Shown here one piece after another: positions 51,606-60,278 of a stretch of DNA of 64,000 nt. The notes under the pieces were generated by a model. The model searched no databases. It was not told the origin of the DNA and saw only the letters and a list, made by a program, of their open reading frames with translations. Position numbers and translations under genes: made by a program. The stretch comes from Desulfonatronum lacustre DSM 10312. Lineage in GTDB: Bacteria > Desulfobacterota > Desulfovibrionia > Desulfovibrionales > Desulfonatronaceae. The DNA lies in assembly GCF_000519265.1 (NCBI RefSeq), contig NZ_KI912608.1, forward strand, positions 881,665-945,664, given 5' to 3'. How positions within the stretch are numbered: position 1 is the first letter of the stretch; every line of letters starts with the position of its first letter.

Positions 51606-52900
51606 GCCGAATACGCCTGAAAGCGCACCCGGATATGGACCCGGATCGTCGCGACGAATATCTGGCCAGCTTGGCGCTACGCAACAGCAGCGGCCTGGGG
51701 CCGCGGACCTGGAAGCGTCTTTTGGAGCATTTCGGGCGGGCCGCCGTGGCTGTCGAACACGCCGGGCAATGGCATGACCTCGGGCTGGCGCGGAAAAATC
51801 AGGTCCGGGAGTTTCTGGCCGGTTCCTGGCGAACGGCCGCGGAGCAGGAGGCCCAGGACGCCCGGAACAAGGGCATGGAGGTTCTGCTCTGGTCGGACAG
51901 GGACTATCCGGCGTTACTGCGCCGCATCCCCAACCCGCCGGCCTTGCTCTACCTGGCCGGAGATCGCGGTCTGCTCGGTTCCCCGGCCCTGGCCATGGTC
52001 GGCTCCCGGAAGTGTTCCCGCTACGGCATGGAAGCCGTGCGCTCCATCAGCCGGGATGTGTCTCGAGCCGGAATCTGCGTTATTTCCGGATTCGCCGCTG
52101 GGATCGACCGTCAGGCCCATGTTTCGGCCCTGGAGGAGATCGGCTCCAGCATCGCCGTTCTGGGCACGGGCTTGGATCTATTGTACCCCGCCGCGAACAA
52201 GGATCTCTGGCTGCGCCTGCTTCGCCAGGGACTGATCGTGACGGAGTTCGCGCCGGGCACTCGGCCGGACGCGGTCAATTTCCCGCACCGCAACCGGATC
52301 ATCAGCGGCTTGTGCCTCGGAGTCCTGGTGGTCGAAGCCGCCGTGCGCAGCGGCAGCCTGATCACGGCTTCCATCGCCCTGGAACAAGGACGCGAGGTTT
52401 TCGCCCTGCCCGGTCCGCTGAACATGGAGAGCTACAACGGCTGTCACCACTTGATTCGTCAAGGCGCGACCTTGGTCCGGACCGTGGAGGACATTCTGAC
52501 GGAACTGCGGCCTCAGCTCATCGGCATCAAAGGGTCGGGCGCCCCGGATACCGCCCCGAAGCCTTCGACATCCGATTCTCAAGGCACCGGTTCGGACAAG
52601 CCCATGGACCCGCCCAACCTCTTTTCCAAAGAAGTATCCGGCGACTCTCTCATGGTCTCCTCGACCTCCAAGCCCGACAACCACTTCGCATCGGCGGATG
52701 AAAGTTGTTGGGAGACGTTGAATCCGGAAGAAGAACGATTGGTCAAATTTCTTGAGCACCGGGGCAGGGTGCACATCGACGACATTTGCAACGGACTTGA
52801 TGATGAACCCTCGCGAATCAGTACGCTCTTGCTGCTTCTGGAAATGCGTTCTCTTGTCAGGCGATATCCGGGGATGTACTATTCGCTGTGCGGACGATAA
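51602..52900 (+). CDS. dprA: DprA/Smf DNA-processing protein
   Basis: 432 aa from GTG at 51602 overlapping the previous stop; ATG at 51635 is the alternative. The Rossmann core has AMVGSRKCSRYGMEAV, then ISGFAAGIDRQAHVSALEEI and VEAAVRSGSLITASIALEQG, all DprA marks. A SAM-like N-terminal region (SGLGPRTWKRLLEHFG) and a C-terminal winged helix (LVKFLEHRGRVHIDDICNGL) complete it. A low-complexity linker (about 320-360, KPSTSDSQGTGSDKP) is longer than usual. It binds ssDNA and loads RecA in transformation. Confidence 0.94.
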   Translation: MSRIRLKAHPDMDPDRRDEYLASLALRNSSGLGPRTWKRLLEHFGRAAVAVEHAGQWHDLGLARKNQVREFLAGSWRTAAEQEAQDARNKGMEVLLWSDRDYPALLRRIPNPPALLYLAGDRGLLGSPALAMVGSRKCSRYGMEAVRSISRDVSRAGICVISGFAAGIDRQAHVSALEEIGSSIAVLGTGLDLLYPAANKDLWLRLLRQGLIVTEFAPGTRPDAVNFPHRNRIISGLCLGVLVVEAAVRSGSLITASIALEQGREVFALPGPLNMESYNGCHHLIRQGATLVRTVEDILTELRPQLIGIKGSGAPDTAPKPSTSDSQGTGSDKPMDPPNLFSKEVSGDSLMVSSTSKPDNHFASADESCWETLNPEEERLVKFLEHRGRVHIDDICNGLDDEPSRISTLLLLLEMRSLVRRYPGMYYSLCGR

Positions 52901-52973
52901 ACGTTTTTTTTCCGGTCGGCGTTGTTCACCGATCCTGGTCTTGACACCCAGACGACAAGGCGCGACTCTATTT

Positions 52974-53357
52974 ATGCAAAAAATTCCATTAAATCTGGCC
53001 AAACCGGGCATGAAGCTGGCCAAGCCCATCCTCCGGGAAAACGGATTGGTATTGGTGGCCGAAAACACCGAACTTTCCGAGTCATTGCTGGAACGGCTGG
53101 AACGCATGGACGTGGCCATGATCACGGTCCAGGGCAATCCGGTGGACCTGGGAGGAGGGGGGAAGAATCCGTATACCATTCGGGTCGAGCGACTGGATCA
53201 TTTGTTTCGCAAGCACGGCGACGATCCCTGGATGGTCAAGCTCCGGGCCCATCTGAAAGATTATTTTCTGCTCAAGGCCGCCAGCGCTACAGTGATCGCT
53301 GAATCACCGGAGCAGACCCTGCCGGCTGAACAGAAGGAACAGGGGGGCGCGGCATGA
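52974..53357 (+). CDS. Small protein coupled to the HDOD gene, unknown function
   Basis: 127 aa from ATG at 52974 (ACAAGG upstream, weak). The N-terminal 50 residues, KIPLNLAKPGMKLAKPILRE followed by NGLVLVAENTELSESLLERL, look like the DUF3391-type leader segment found before HD-GYP domains, but no HD domain follows. The C-terminus is charged and variable. Its stop overlaps the HDOD gene start by four bases (ATGA), so the two are made together. A possible regulatory half of an HDOD/HD-GYP-type pair. Confidence 0.6.
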   Translation: MQKIPLNLAKPGMKLAKPILRENGLVLVAENTELSESLLERLERMDVAMITVQGNPVDLGGGGKNPYTIRVERLDHLFRKHGDDPWMVKLRAHLKDYFLLKAASATVIAESPEQTLPAEQKEQGGAA

Positions 53358-54196
53358 GCGAAGATCTGCGCACCGAGCGCAAGGGGCAATTGCTGGCGGT
53401 CAAGGATCTGCCCACGTTGCCCACGGTGTTGGAAGAAGTTTCCAAACTCCTGGAAGATCCCAACTCCTCAACCCAGCAGATCGCCAAACTGATCTCCCGG
53501 GACCAGGTGCTCTCGGCCAAGGTTCTGAAGATGGTCAATTCACCGATTTACGGGTTCCCCGGGCGGATCAGCACCATTCAACACGCCTTGGTCCTACTGG
53601 GGTTCAACGTCATCAAGGGGCTGATCATCAGCACCTCCGTATTCGAGTTGATGACCACTTCCATGGTCGGTCTGTGGGAACACAGCGTGGGGTGCGCCAT
53701 GGCCTGCAACGCCATTGCTCGGGAGGCCGGGTTCAAGGAGCCCGAAGAATATGCCGTGGCCGGTCTGCTGCACGACCTGGGCAAGGTCATCGTGGCTCTG
53801 CAATTGCCGACGGCCAAGGCGGAGATCGACGCCGTGGTCCGCCAGGATGACGTGCTTTATCTGGACGCGGAAAAGAAGGTGCTCGGCTTCGGCCATGACC
53901 GAATCAACTCCTGGGTCGCGGATCACTGGAACCTGCCCGTGAACCTGAAGATCGGTATTTCCGGTCATCACCGTCCCGTTGCCGCGCAACATTATCCAAA
54001 AATGGCCTGCGTGGTGCACGTGGGCGACTTTTTGATTCGAACCCTGGAAGTCGGCTCCGGTGGCGACGACTTGGTACCCCGCCTCGATTCCGAAGCCCTG
54101 GCCTTGTTGCAGTTGGACATGAGCCAACTGGACAAGGTCTTGGACGTCATGGTCGCGGAAATCGAAGGTGACGGGCTGTCCATGGGGTTGGGCTAA
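53354..54196 (+). CDS. HDOD domain signalling protein
   Basis: 280 aa. The HDOD domain shows LPTLPTVLEEVSKLLEDPNS, then ISRDQVLSAKVLKMVNSPIY, RISTIQHALVLLGFNVIKGL and AVAGLLHDLGKVIVALQLPT (the HD pair is in LLHDLGK, with GHHRPV later). HDOD proteins are regulatory relatives of HD-GYP phosphodiesterases and usually lack cyclic-nucleotide hydrolysis. It is flanked by overlapping or close genes (GGDEF protein two bases later), which suggests a signalling operon. Confidence 0.93.
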   Translation: MSEDLRTERKGQLLAVKDLPTLPTVLEEVSKLLEDPNSSTQQIAKLISRDQVLSAKVLKMVNSPIYGFPGRISTIQHALVLLGFNVIKGLIISTSVFELMTTSMVGLWEHSVGCAMACNAIAREAGFKEPEEYAVAGLLHDLGKVIVALQLPTAKAEIDAVVRQDDVLYLDAEKKVLGFGHDRINSWVADHWNLPVNLKIGISGHHRPVAAQHYPKMACVVHVGDFLIRTLEVGSGGDDLVPRLDSEALALLQLDMSQLDKVLDVMVAEIEGDGLSMGLG

Positions 54197-54198
54197 CC

Positions 54199-55140
54199 GT
54201 GCTGTGCGGGCGCAAGCTGCGTTTTTTCCTGGTTTGCGCGGATCGGGACCGGGTGGAGTTTTTCCAAAGTCTCTGGCCGTCGGACCAGGTGGAGTGGACG
54301 GTGTTCCAGCGCGGTCCCATGGCTCTGGAACAAGTCTTCAACGCCCCGCCGGACCTGCTCCTGGTGGACGACGACCTGCCCCAACTCTCCGGGCCGACCC
54401 TGGTGAACATGGTCAAGAGCGAGAATGTCTATCGCCAGTTGCCCGTGGTTCTTTGCCTGACCGAGGAAAAGCCGCTGGAAAACATGGATTTTCATGCGGT
54501 GGAGATGGATGACTTTCTTCTCTATCCCATCTCGCCCCTGGAAGCTCGGTCCCGTCTTAGCCTGACCCTGCATCGCGCTTCCCGCGAACTGGACGCCAAT
54601 CCACTGACCAAGCTGCCCGGCAATACCTCCATCATTCAGCGCATCCAGGATTTGATCGACCGCAAGGAACCTTTTGCCCTGGCATACGTGGACCTGGATC
54701 ACTTCAAGTCTTTCAACGACAAATACGGTTTTTCCCGGGGGGACGAGGTCCTGATGATGACCGCCCGGGTCATCGTGAACACCATCCGCTCCTTTGCCGG
54801 AAAACTCACCTTTGTAGGGCACGTGGGCGGAGACGATTTTGTCTTCATTCTGCCCCCGGACGCGGTGGAGTTCGCCTGTCAACGGGTCGTGGAGAGCTTC
54901 GACGGCATCGTCCCTCATTTTTACGACCAGGACGACCAGGAGCGCGGCTATATCCTTTCCACGGACCGCAAGGGCGCCTTGCAGCGTTTTTCCATGATGT
55001 CCGTATCCATCGCCGTGGTCTTCAACACCGACGGCCGACTCAAGCACTTCGGAGAGGCCTCGCAGATCGCCATGAACCTGAAGAAAAAGGCCAAGTCCAT
55101 CCCCGGCAGTTCCTATGTCCTGGATCGCCGACAAGAATGA
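54199..55140 (+). CDS. Receiver-like plus GGDEF (GGDDF) domain protein
   Basis: 313 aa from GTG at 54199, two bases after the HDOD stop. The N-terminal 120 residues resemble a receiver domain with an acidic pocket (FNAPPDLLLVDDDLPQLSGP). The GGDEF domain spans about 130-300, with DPLTKLPGN-like start (NPLTKLPGNTSII), ALAYVDLDHFKSFNDKYGFS and signature GGDDF. Asp-for-Glu variants of GGDEF can be active; the RxxD inhibitory site is missing. Probably a diguanylate cyclase or regulator working with the HDOD protein. It overlaps xerC by 26 bases. Confidence 0.85.
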   Translation: MLCGRKLRFFLVCADRDRVEFFQSLWPSDQVEWTVFQRGPMALEQVFNAPPDLLLVDDDLPQLSGPTLVNMVKSENVYRQLPVVLCLTEEKPLENMDFHAVEMDDFLLYPISPLEARSRLSLTLHRASRELDANPLTKLPGNTSIIQRIQDLIDRKEPFALAYVDLDHFKSFNDKYGFSRGDEVLMMTARVIVNTIRSFAGKLTFVGHVGGDDFVFILPPDAVEFACQRVVESFDGIVPHFYDQDDQERGYILSTDRKGALQRFSMMSVSIAVVFNTDGRLKHFGEASQIAMNLKKKAKSIPGSSYVLDRRQE

Positions 55141-56062
55141 TCTGTCCTCCTACGGGCGGATGTTCATGGCCCATTTGGGCGTGGAAAAAGGCTATGCCGA
55201 AGCCACCCTTGCCGCGTATGGGGTGGACCTGCTCCAGTTCGAGCATTTTGTCCGGGAGAAAGGCCTAGTCCCCGAGGCCCCGGAAAGCATTACCCGGGAC
55301 ACGGTGCGCGGCTACCTGGCCGATCTGCACCGCCGAGGCGTCAAACGCAGCTCCGTGGCCCGCAAGCTGGCCGCTCTGCGCTCCTACTTCCGCTTTCTGA
55401 TCCGTCAGGACATTCTCCGCGTCAGCCCCTGCGCCGCCATCATCAATCCCAGGCAGGACGTTCGTCACCCGACCACTCTGAACGTGGATCAGGCCCTGCG
55501 CTTGGTGGAGGCCTCTCAGGAGCCGGATCCCCGTTCGCTGCGGAACATGGCTCTGCTGGAACTGTTGTATGGATCGGGGTTGCGGATCAGCGAGGCCCTG
55601 GGGCTGGACCTGTACGACGTGGACATGAACCAAGGCATGGTTCGCGTTCTGGGCAAAGGGGCCAAGGAACGCCTAGCGCCCATGACCGAGCCCGGAGTGG
55701 AGCGGATGCGCGTCTACCTGGAACACAGGGGGGCGTTTGGCCCTAAACCGGAGGAACGGGCCGTCTTTCTGGGGATGCGCGGCGGCCGGTTGAACCGGCG
55801 CGAGGCCGCTAAAATCGTGGATAAGATCGCGGCCCAGGTCGGGCTGGAACGCCGGATCAGCCCCCACGTCCTGCGCCACAGTTTTGCCTCCCACCTGCTG
55901 GAATCCGGGGCGGACTTGCGCAGCGTCCAGGAACTCTTGGGCCATGCCCGGCTCAGCACCACACAGCGCTACACCCATCTGGACCTGGCCCGGATCGTCC
56001 AGGTCTACGATCAGGCCCATCCTCTGGCCGGAAACAGCGGGGGAGGGGAGGGGGAAGGGTGA
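55115..56062 (+). CDS. xerC: XerC/XerD-type tyrosine recombinase
   Basis: 315 aa. N-terminal SAM-like core (ATLAAYGVDLLQFEHFVREK), then the catalytic domain with Arg in LLYGSGLRISEALGLD, Lys in LGKGAKERLAP, His/Arg in HVLRHSFASHLLESGADLRS, GHARLSTTQ and nucleophile Tyr in TQRYTHLDLARI. All catalytic residues are present and the length is right for XerC/D, the chromosome dimer resolvases. Whether it is XerC or XerD cannot be told from this alone. It ends 37 bp from the convergent cheA gene. Confidence 0.93.
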   Translation: MSWIADKNDLSSYGRMFMAHLGVEKGYAEATLAAYGVDLLQFEHFVREKGLVPEAPESITRDTVRGYLADLHRRGVKRSSVARKLAALRSYFRFLIRQDILRVSPCAAIINPRQDVRHPTTLNVDQALRLVEASQEPDPRSLRNMALLELLYGSGLRISEALGLDLYDVDMNQGMVRVLGKGAKERLAPMTEPGVERMRVYLEHRGAFGPKPEERAVFLGMRGGRLNRREAAKIVDKIAAQVGLERRISPHVLRHSFASHLLESGADLRSVQELLGHARLSTTQRYTHLDLARIVQVYDQAHPLAGNSGGGEGEG

Positions 56063-56099
56063 AGATGGAGGGCACCCCCGCGTGCCTGCCCTGCGGAAC

Positions 56100-58988
56100 C
56101 TACCTCCCTGGGCGGGAAGTGGCCAGAAGATAGACTTCGTGCGGGTCGAGGATCAGGACCACGCTGCCGTCGCCCATGATCGTGGCCCCGGAAATGCCGT
56201 CGATGTCTCCCAGGTACGTGCCCAGCGGTTTGATGACCACTTCCTGACGTTCCAGCAAGCGATCCACCACCAAGCCCAAACGGCGATCGTTGTCCGTGAT
56301 CACCACCACCGGGAGAATCTCCCGTTGGCTGTTGTTCTTGGGCAGGCCGAGCAGGTCGGTCAATTCAACGATGCCCAGCACCTCGTCCCGCAAGGTGACC
56401 GCCTTGCGGCCGCTGACGTCGGTGAGAGTCTCGGTCTCGATTTTGGTCGTCTCGGATACCGCGTCCAGGGGGATGGCGTATGTGGCCCCGGCCACGGTGA
56501 CCATCAGGGCGTCGATAATGGCCAGGGTCAAAGGCAGGACCAGGGTCATCTTCGAGCCCTTGCCCAGTTCCGAGGTCACGTTGACCGTGCCCTTGAGGTT
56601 CTTGATGTTGGTCCGGACAACGTCCATGCCCACGCCCCGACCGGAAATGTCCGTGATTTTCTCGGCCGAGGAGAACCCCGGAGCGAAAATCAGCTCCACG
56701 GCCTCCCGGTCGTCAAGCCTGGCGGCCTCCTCCTCGGACATCAGTCCTTTTTTCACCGCCACCTTGCGCATTTTCCCCGGATCAATGCCTCGGCCGTCGT
56801 CTTCCACCTCAATGGCCACGGAATTGCCCTTGTGGTAGGCGCGTAGCCAAACCCGTCCGGTGGGCGGCTTGCCCGCGGCGACACGCTCTTCTCGTCCTTC
56901 CAGCCCGTGGTCCATGGAATTGCGGATCAAGTGAACCAGAGGGTCGCCGATGACTTCCACGATGCTCTTATCCAACTCGGTTTCCTCGCCCTCGGTGATC
57001 AGCTCCACGTCCTTGCCGCTTTTGCGGCTCAGGTCTCGAACCAGTCGGGGAAACCTGGAGAACACCGCGCTCACCGCGACCATGCGCACCTGCATGATGG
57101 TGTCCTGAAGATCGTCGGAAATTCTGGCCATGGCGTAGGTGGATTCGGTCAACTGCTGGGCGACCTGTTCCACTTGGTCCGGATTTTCCTCCAGGGACTT
57201 GGACAACATGGCGAAGCGGTTGCGGTTGATGATCAACTCGCCGATCAGGTTCATCAAATGATCCAGCCGTTCGTGGTCCACCCGGATGGTGGTGGACGTC
57301 TTGGGCTTGGGGGGAGCGGTGGAATCTTGACGTGAAGCCGGCTGCTCGGCGGAGGCTTCAGGGGAAGAGGGGGGGGGCGAGTCCGGAGTCTCCGTCCGGT
57401 CGTCGTTGGTGTTTGAAGCAGGCGTGGCGGCGGCTGCCTCGGGTTTCGGCGAAGGCGCGTCCCAGGAGGAAGTGCTCGCTACGGGCTCATCTTGAGACGG
57501 TTTTGGGGCTTGGGATACGGCTTCTTGTTGTTCACCGCCGGATTCTTCAAGTCGTGCTTCAGGTTGCGGCTGAGAAGAAGCGTCGAAAAGCGTATGCTTG
57601 TTCAAAACCGCCTCGACCATGTCCGCAATGATCTCCTTTTCCTGGTTGAGCAGGTCCAGGAACAGCTCGAATCCCATGTCCGCGCCGCGGGCCTGGTCCA
57701 CGAGCTTGGCCGTGCGCTCGGCGTAGACGTTCAAGTCGTCGTAGCCCATGTAGTTGGAGGAATTCTGGAGGGTCAGCAATGAGCGGTACAGGCCGTCAAT
57801 GGAATCCCGATGGGCGGGATTCTCGGCCAACAGACCCAACGCCATGCGCATGTTTTCCACCTGTTGACGAGCGGTTTCGCGAAAAATAGCGAAGTCTTCA
57901 GGATCCATCCCGTTCGGAACCACTGAGGGGGGCGCTGTGTTGTTGGAGGAAGGGGCTTGAAGCGGCTGGTCATGGGGGAGGGGGGCGACGTCCTCAACTT
58001 GGGCCGATACGTCCGGTTGTTCGTCCATGCCCGCATCTCCCAGGCGGGCTTGGTACAGCTTGGCGATCATCGGCTGAACATCCGTCGCGGTAACGGTCAT
58101 GGACTCGGCGTCCACCTTGGCCACCAAACCGTCGACTTGGTCCGTGGCGGCCAGGAGCAGGTCGATCAGATCCCGCTCCAGGGCGATCTCTCCTTTGCGG
58201 ACTTGGCCCAACAGGCTTTCAGCCTCATGGGCCAGAGCGTTGAGCTCGGAAAAACCCAGCAGGCCGCTGTTTCCCTTGAGGTTGTGCATGTAGCGGAAAA
58301 TATCGTTGATCAACTCGTCTTTTCCTTCCGGAGTCCGCTCCAACTCCAAAAGAGACTGGTTCAGGTTGGTGACGATTTCCTGGGCCTCTTCCAGAAAGTC
58401 CGCCAAGTGTTCCGCGCTGACCGCGTTCAAGGCATAGGTGTCCGAGGATGCCGGATGTCTGGCTGATGGGCCGTTTTCCGAGTCCGTCGAGGCTTGAGGT
58501 GGTGAGTCCGCTGGGGATTTCGGAGATGGTGCCGAGGGCGATGAGTTTTTCGGAGCCGTGGTTTCCTGAGAGACAGGCGCGGACGGGGCGCCGCCGCCTT
58601 CCAAAACGCCATTGATGCGAGCGATGATCTCCCGTGTTTCCACGTCGCCTTCCAAGCCGCTGATCTCCAGGTTGTCGATCATCGTTCGCAAGGCGTCGGT
58701 GGTCGCCAGGATGATGTCCATGATGTCGGGAGTGACCTGGAACTTGCCCTTGCGCAGTTCGTCCAGGATGTTCTCGGCCTTGTGGGCCAAATTGTTGATT
58801 TGAGGCAGGCCCAGAAAACCGGACGCCCCTTTCAGGGAGTGCATCGGCCGGAATATGGCATCCAAAAGCCCCACGTCCCGCGGCTGTTTTTCCAGAAGCA
58901 GCAGGTTGGGCTCAATGGTTTCCAGATGTTCCTTGGCCTCGATGATGAAATCGGAGAATATTTCCGGATCCGAGAACTCTTGGTTCAT
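56100..58988 (-). CDS. cheA: CheA, chemotaxis histidine kinase with three Hpt-like domains
   Basis: 962 aa. Hpt1 phospho-His50 in FRPMHSLKGASGF; Hpt2 phospho-His235 in FRYMHNLKGNSGLL; a third Hpt-like segment (about 365-440) has Leu405 where the His should be (SLLTLQNSSNYMGY), so it cannot accept phosphate. After a low-complexity linker come the dimer domain (LDHLMNLIGELIINRNRFAM), the HATPase (LVHLIRNSMDHGLEGREERV, then GRGVGMDVVRTNIKNLKGT) and the CheW-like P5 (about 830-960). It runs to the end of a seven-gene operon. Confidence 0.95.
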   Translation of the reverse strand: MNQEFSDPEIFSDFIIEAKEHLETIEPNLLLLEKQPRDVGLLDAIFRPMHSLKGASGFLGLPQINNLAHKAENILDELRKGKFQVTPDIMDIILATTDALRTMIDNLEISGLEGDVETREIIARINGVLEGGGAPSAPVSQETTAPKNSSPSAPSPKSPADSPPQASTDSENGPSARHPASSDTYALNAVSAEHLADFLEEAQEIVTNLNQSLLELERTPEGKDELINDIFRYMHNLKGNSGLLGFSELNALAHEAESLLGQVRKGEIALERDLIDLLLAATDQVDGLVAKVDAESMTVTATDVQPMIAKLYQARLGDAGMDEQPDVSAQVEDVAPLPHDQPLQAPSSNNTAPPSVVPNGMDPEDFAIFRETARQQVENMRMALGLLAENPAHRDSIDGLYRSLLTLQNSSNYMGYDDLNVYAERTAKLVDQARGADMGFELFLDLLNQEKEIIADMVEAVLNKHTLFDASSQPQPEARLEESGGEQQEAVSQAPKPSQDEPVASTSSWDAPSPKPEAAAATPASNTNDDRTETPDSPPPSSPEASAEQPASRQDSTAPPKPKTSTTIRVDHERLDHLMNLIGELIINRNRFAMLSKSLEENPDQVEQVAQQLTESTYAMARISDDLQDTIMQVRMVAVSAVFSRFPRLVRDLSRKSGKDVELITEGEETELDKSIVEVIGDPLVHLIRNSMDHGLEGREERVAAGKPPTGRVWLRAYHKGNSVAIEVEDDGRGIDPGKMRKVAVKKGLMSEEEAARLDDREAVELIFAPGFSSAEKITDISGRGVGMDVVRTNIKNLKGTVNVTSELGKGSKMTLVLPLTLAIIDALMVTVAGATYAIPLDAVSETTKIETETLTDVSGRKAVTLRDEVLGIVELTDLLGLPKNNSQREILPVVVITDNDRRLGLVVDRLLERQEVVIKPLGTYLGDIDGISGATIMGDGSVVLILDPHEVYLLATSRPGR

Positions 58989-59050
58989 TCGCGCACCTCT
59001 TGAAGGGGAAAAGGGAGAGGTTGGCTGAGTGTTGAGAAAACCTTATCCGT

Positions 59051-59174
59051 CAGTCCGTTCAAAAACCCCAAGTGCAAGAAGCAAAAAAAGTTCAAGGTCG
59101 AAGCGTATTTATTGATATGTGAGAGTTTGAACTTTTTGTAGCGACGCAGCAATTGGGAGTTTTTCAACGGACTG
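59051..59174. repeat. MITE-like long inverted repeat between cheA and cheY
   Basis: Terminal arms CAGTCCGTTCAAAAACCCC (59051-59069) and 59155-59174 (reverse complement CAGTCCGTTGAAAAACTCCC) match at 18 of 20 bases. An inner pair AAAGTTCAA (59087-59095) with TTGAACTTT (59127-59135) makes a 124-base hairpin. It fills most of the 191-bp gap and ends six bases from the cheY stop. Confidence 0.7.
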
Positions 59175-59179
59175 TTGGG

Positions 59180-59545
59180 CTATCCCAGAAGCATTTTTAC
59201 GTTGCGGACCAGTTTGTCGGGCTGTGCCGGCTTGACCATGTACAGATTCGCGCCCAGGCCGATCCCTTTTTGAATGTCTTCTTCCTGACCTTCAGTGGAG
59301 AGGACGATGATCGGGATATCGCGAAAAATATCTTGTTCACGGATATTCTTGATGAAAGTAAAGCCGTCCATCCGCGGCATATTGATGTCGCTGATGATCA
59401 GGTCCAGTTCACCGGCGGAAAAGAGCTTTTCCAGGCCGTCCATGCCGTCCTCGGCCATGGTCACCCGGAAGCCTTCCCGTTTCATGATGAAGGCGACAAG
59501 ATTGCGAACCGTTTTGGAGTCGTCGACGATGAGAATATGCTTCAC
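59180..59545 (-). CDS. cheY: CheY-like response regulator
   Basis: 121 aa from GTG at 59545, which has GAGG at a better distance than the GTG at 59554. Single receiver domain: acidic pair in HILIVDDSKTVRNLVAFIMK, phospho-acceptor Asp in DLIISDINMPRMDGFTF, Thr in VLSTEGQEED and Lys in MVKPAQPDKLVRNV. All switch residues are present, so it should pass phosphate from CheA to the flagellar switch or another output. Confidence 0.95.
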   Translation of the reverse strand: MKHILIVDDSKTVRNLVAFIMKREGFRVTMAEDGMDGLEKLFSAGELDLIISDINMPRMDGFTFIKNIREQDIFRDIPIIVLSTEGQEEDIQKGIGLGANLYMVKPAQPDKLVRNVKMLLG

Positions 59546-59555
59546 GAAAAACACC

Positions 59556-60278
59556 TCATGATTTCACCAGGGATTGAACAAGATGGTCCAGGGAGAGAAT
59601 GCTGATCAGGCGCTGATTTTCGGAACGAATCAGACCGCAGATCATCTCGTTTTGTACGCCCAGCAAGGACTCCACCGCCCAATCAATGCGCTCCTGCTTG
59701 ACTCGGTGCATGGTGGAGACGGCCTGGATTTGCAAGCCGACCTGCAAGCCCCCGTGACGACAGACGATGATGAACAGATCGTCCCCTGGAGGCAGACGGA
59801 GCAGATTGCGCAGGGAAACCAGGGGGGTGACCCGCCCCCGCAGATTGACCACGCCGGAAAGAAACGTCGGCGCGGAGGGCAGCTTGGTCGCCTCCACGGA
59901 TCGGATGACTTCCTGGATCACCTCAATGGGGAGGGCATAATCCTGATCCGCTAGACGAAAACCGATCAACTGCAGTTCAGGCTGTTCGCGCAGTGCTTTT
60001 TGCAGTTCCGCCGGATCCGAACCCATGGACGAACCTCGCGGGTCCGTCGAGCCTTCGGTCCCGGAGGCTACACCGGTTGGAGGCGTCGGCCCGGCCATGA
60101 CCTGTTCCGGATTTACGGTCTGGATCGCCGGTTCGTGGTCACCGGAGGGGCTCCCGAAACCGAGATATTTGCGTAAGAAAGCCTGTTCCGCGCTGGTCAA
60201 CTCCTCGCCGTCGCGGGGGGCCGCGATGTTGTCGGGCAGCAGCGGCTGATCCTTGAAATATTGTTCAAGCGTTTTCAT
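59556..60278 (-). CDS. cheW: CheW-like chemotaxis coupling protein with N-terminal extension
   Basis: 240 aa. The CheW domain occupies about 100-238 (LIGFRLADQDYALPIEVIQE, then SGVVNLRGRVTPLVSLRNLL and GLQVGLQIQAVSTMH). The first 95 residues are an acidic, proline-rich extension (FLRKYLGFGSPSG near 35-47) not found in short CheW proteins. It overlaps the ParA gene by 14 bases and precedes cheY. It bridges receptors and CheA; the extension may bind ParA, by analogy with ParP/CheW-type linkers, but that is an inference. Confidence 0.92.
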   Translation of the reverse strand: MKTLEQYFKDQPLLPDNIAAPRDGEELTSAEQAFLRKYLGFGSPSGDHEPAIQTVNPEQVMAGPTPPTGVASGTEGSTDPRGSSMGSDPAELQKALREQPELQLIGFRLADQDYALPIEVIQEVIRSVEATKLPSAPTFLSGVVNLRGRVTPLVSLRNLLRLPPGDDLFIIVCRHGGLQVGLQIQAVSTMHRVKQERIDWAVESLLGVQNEMICGLIRSENQRLISILSLDHLVQSLVKS

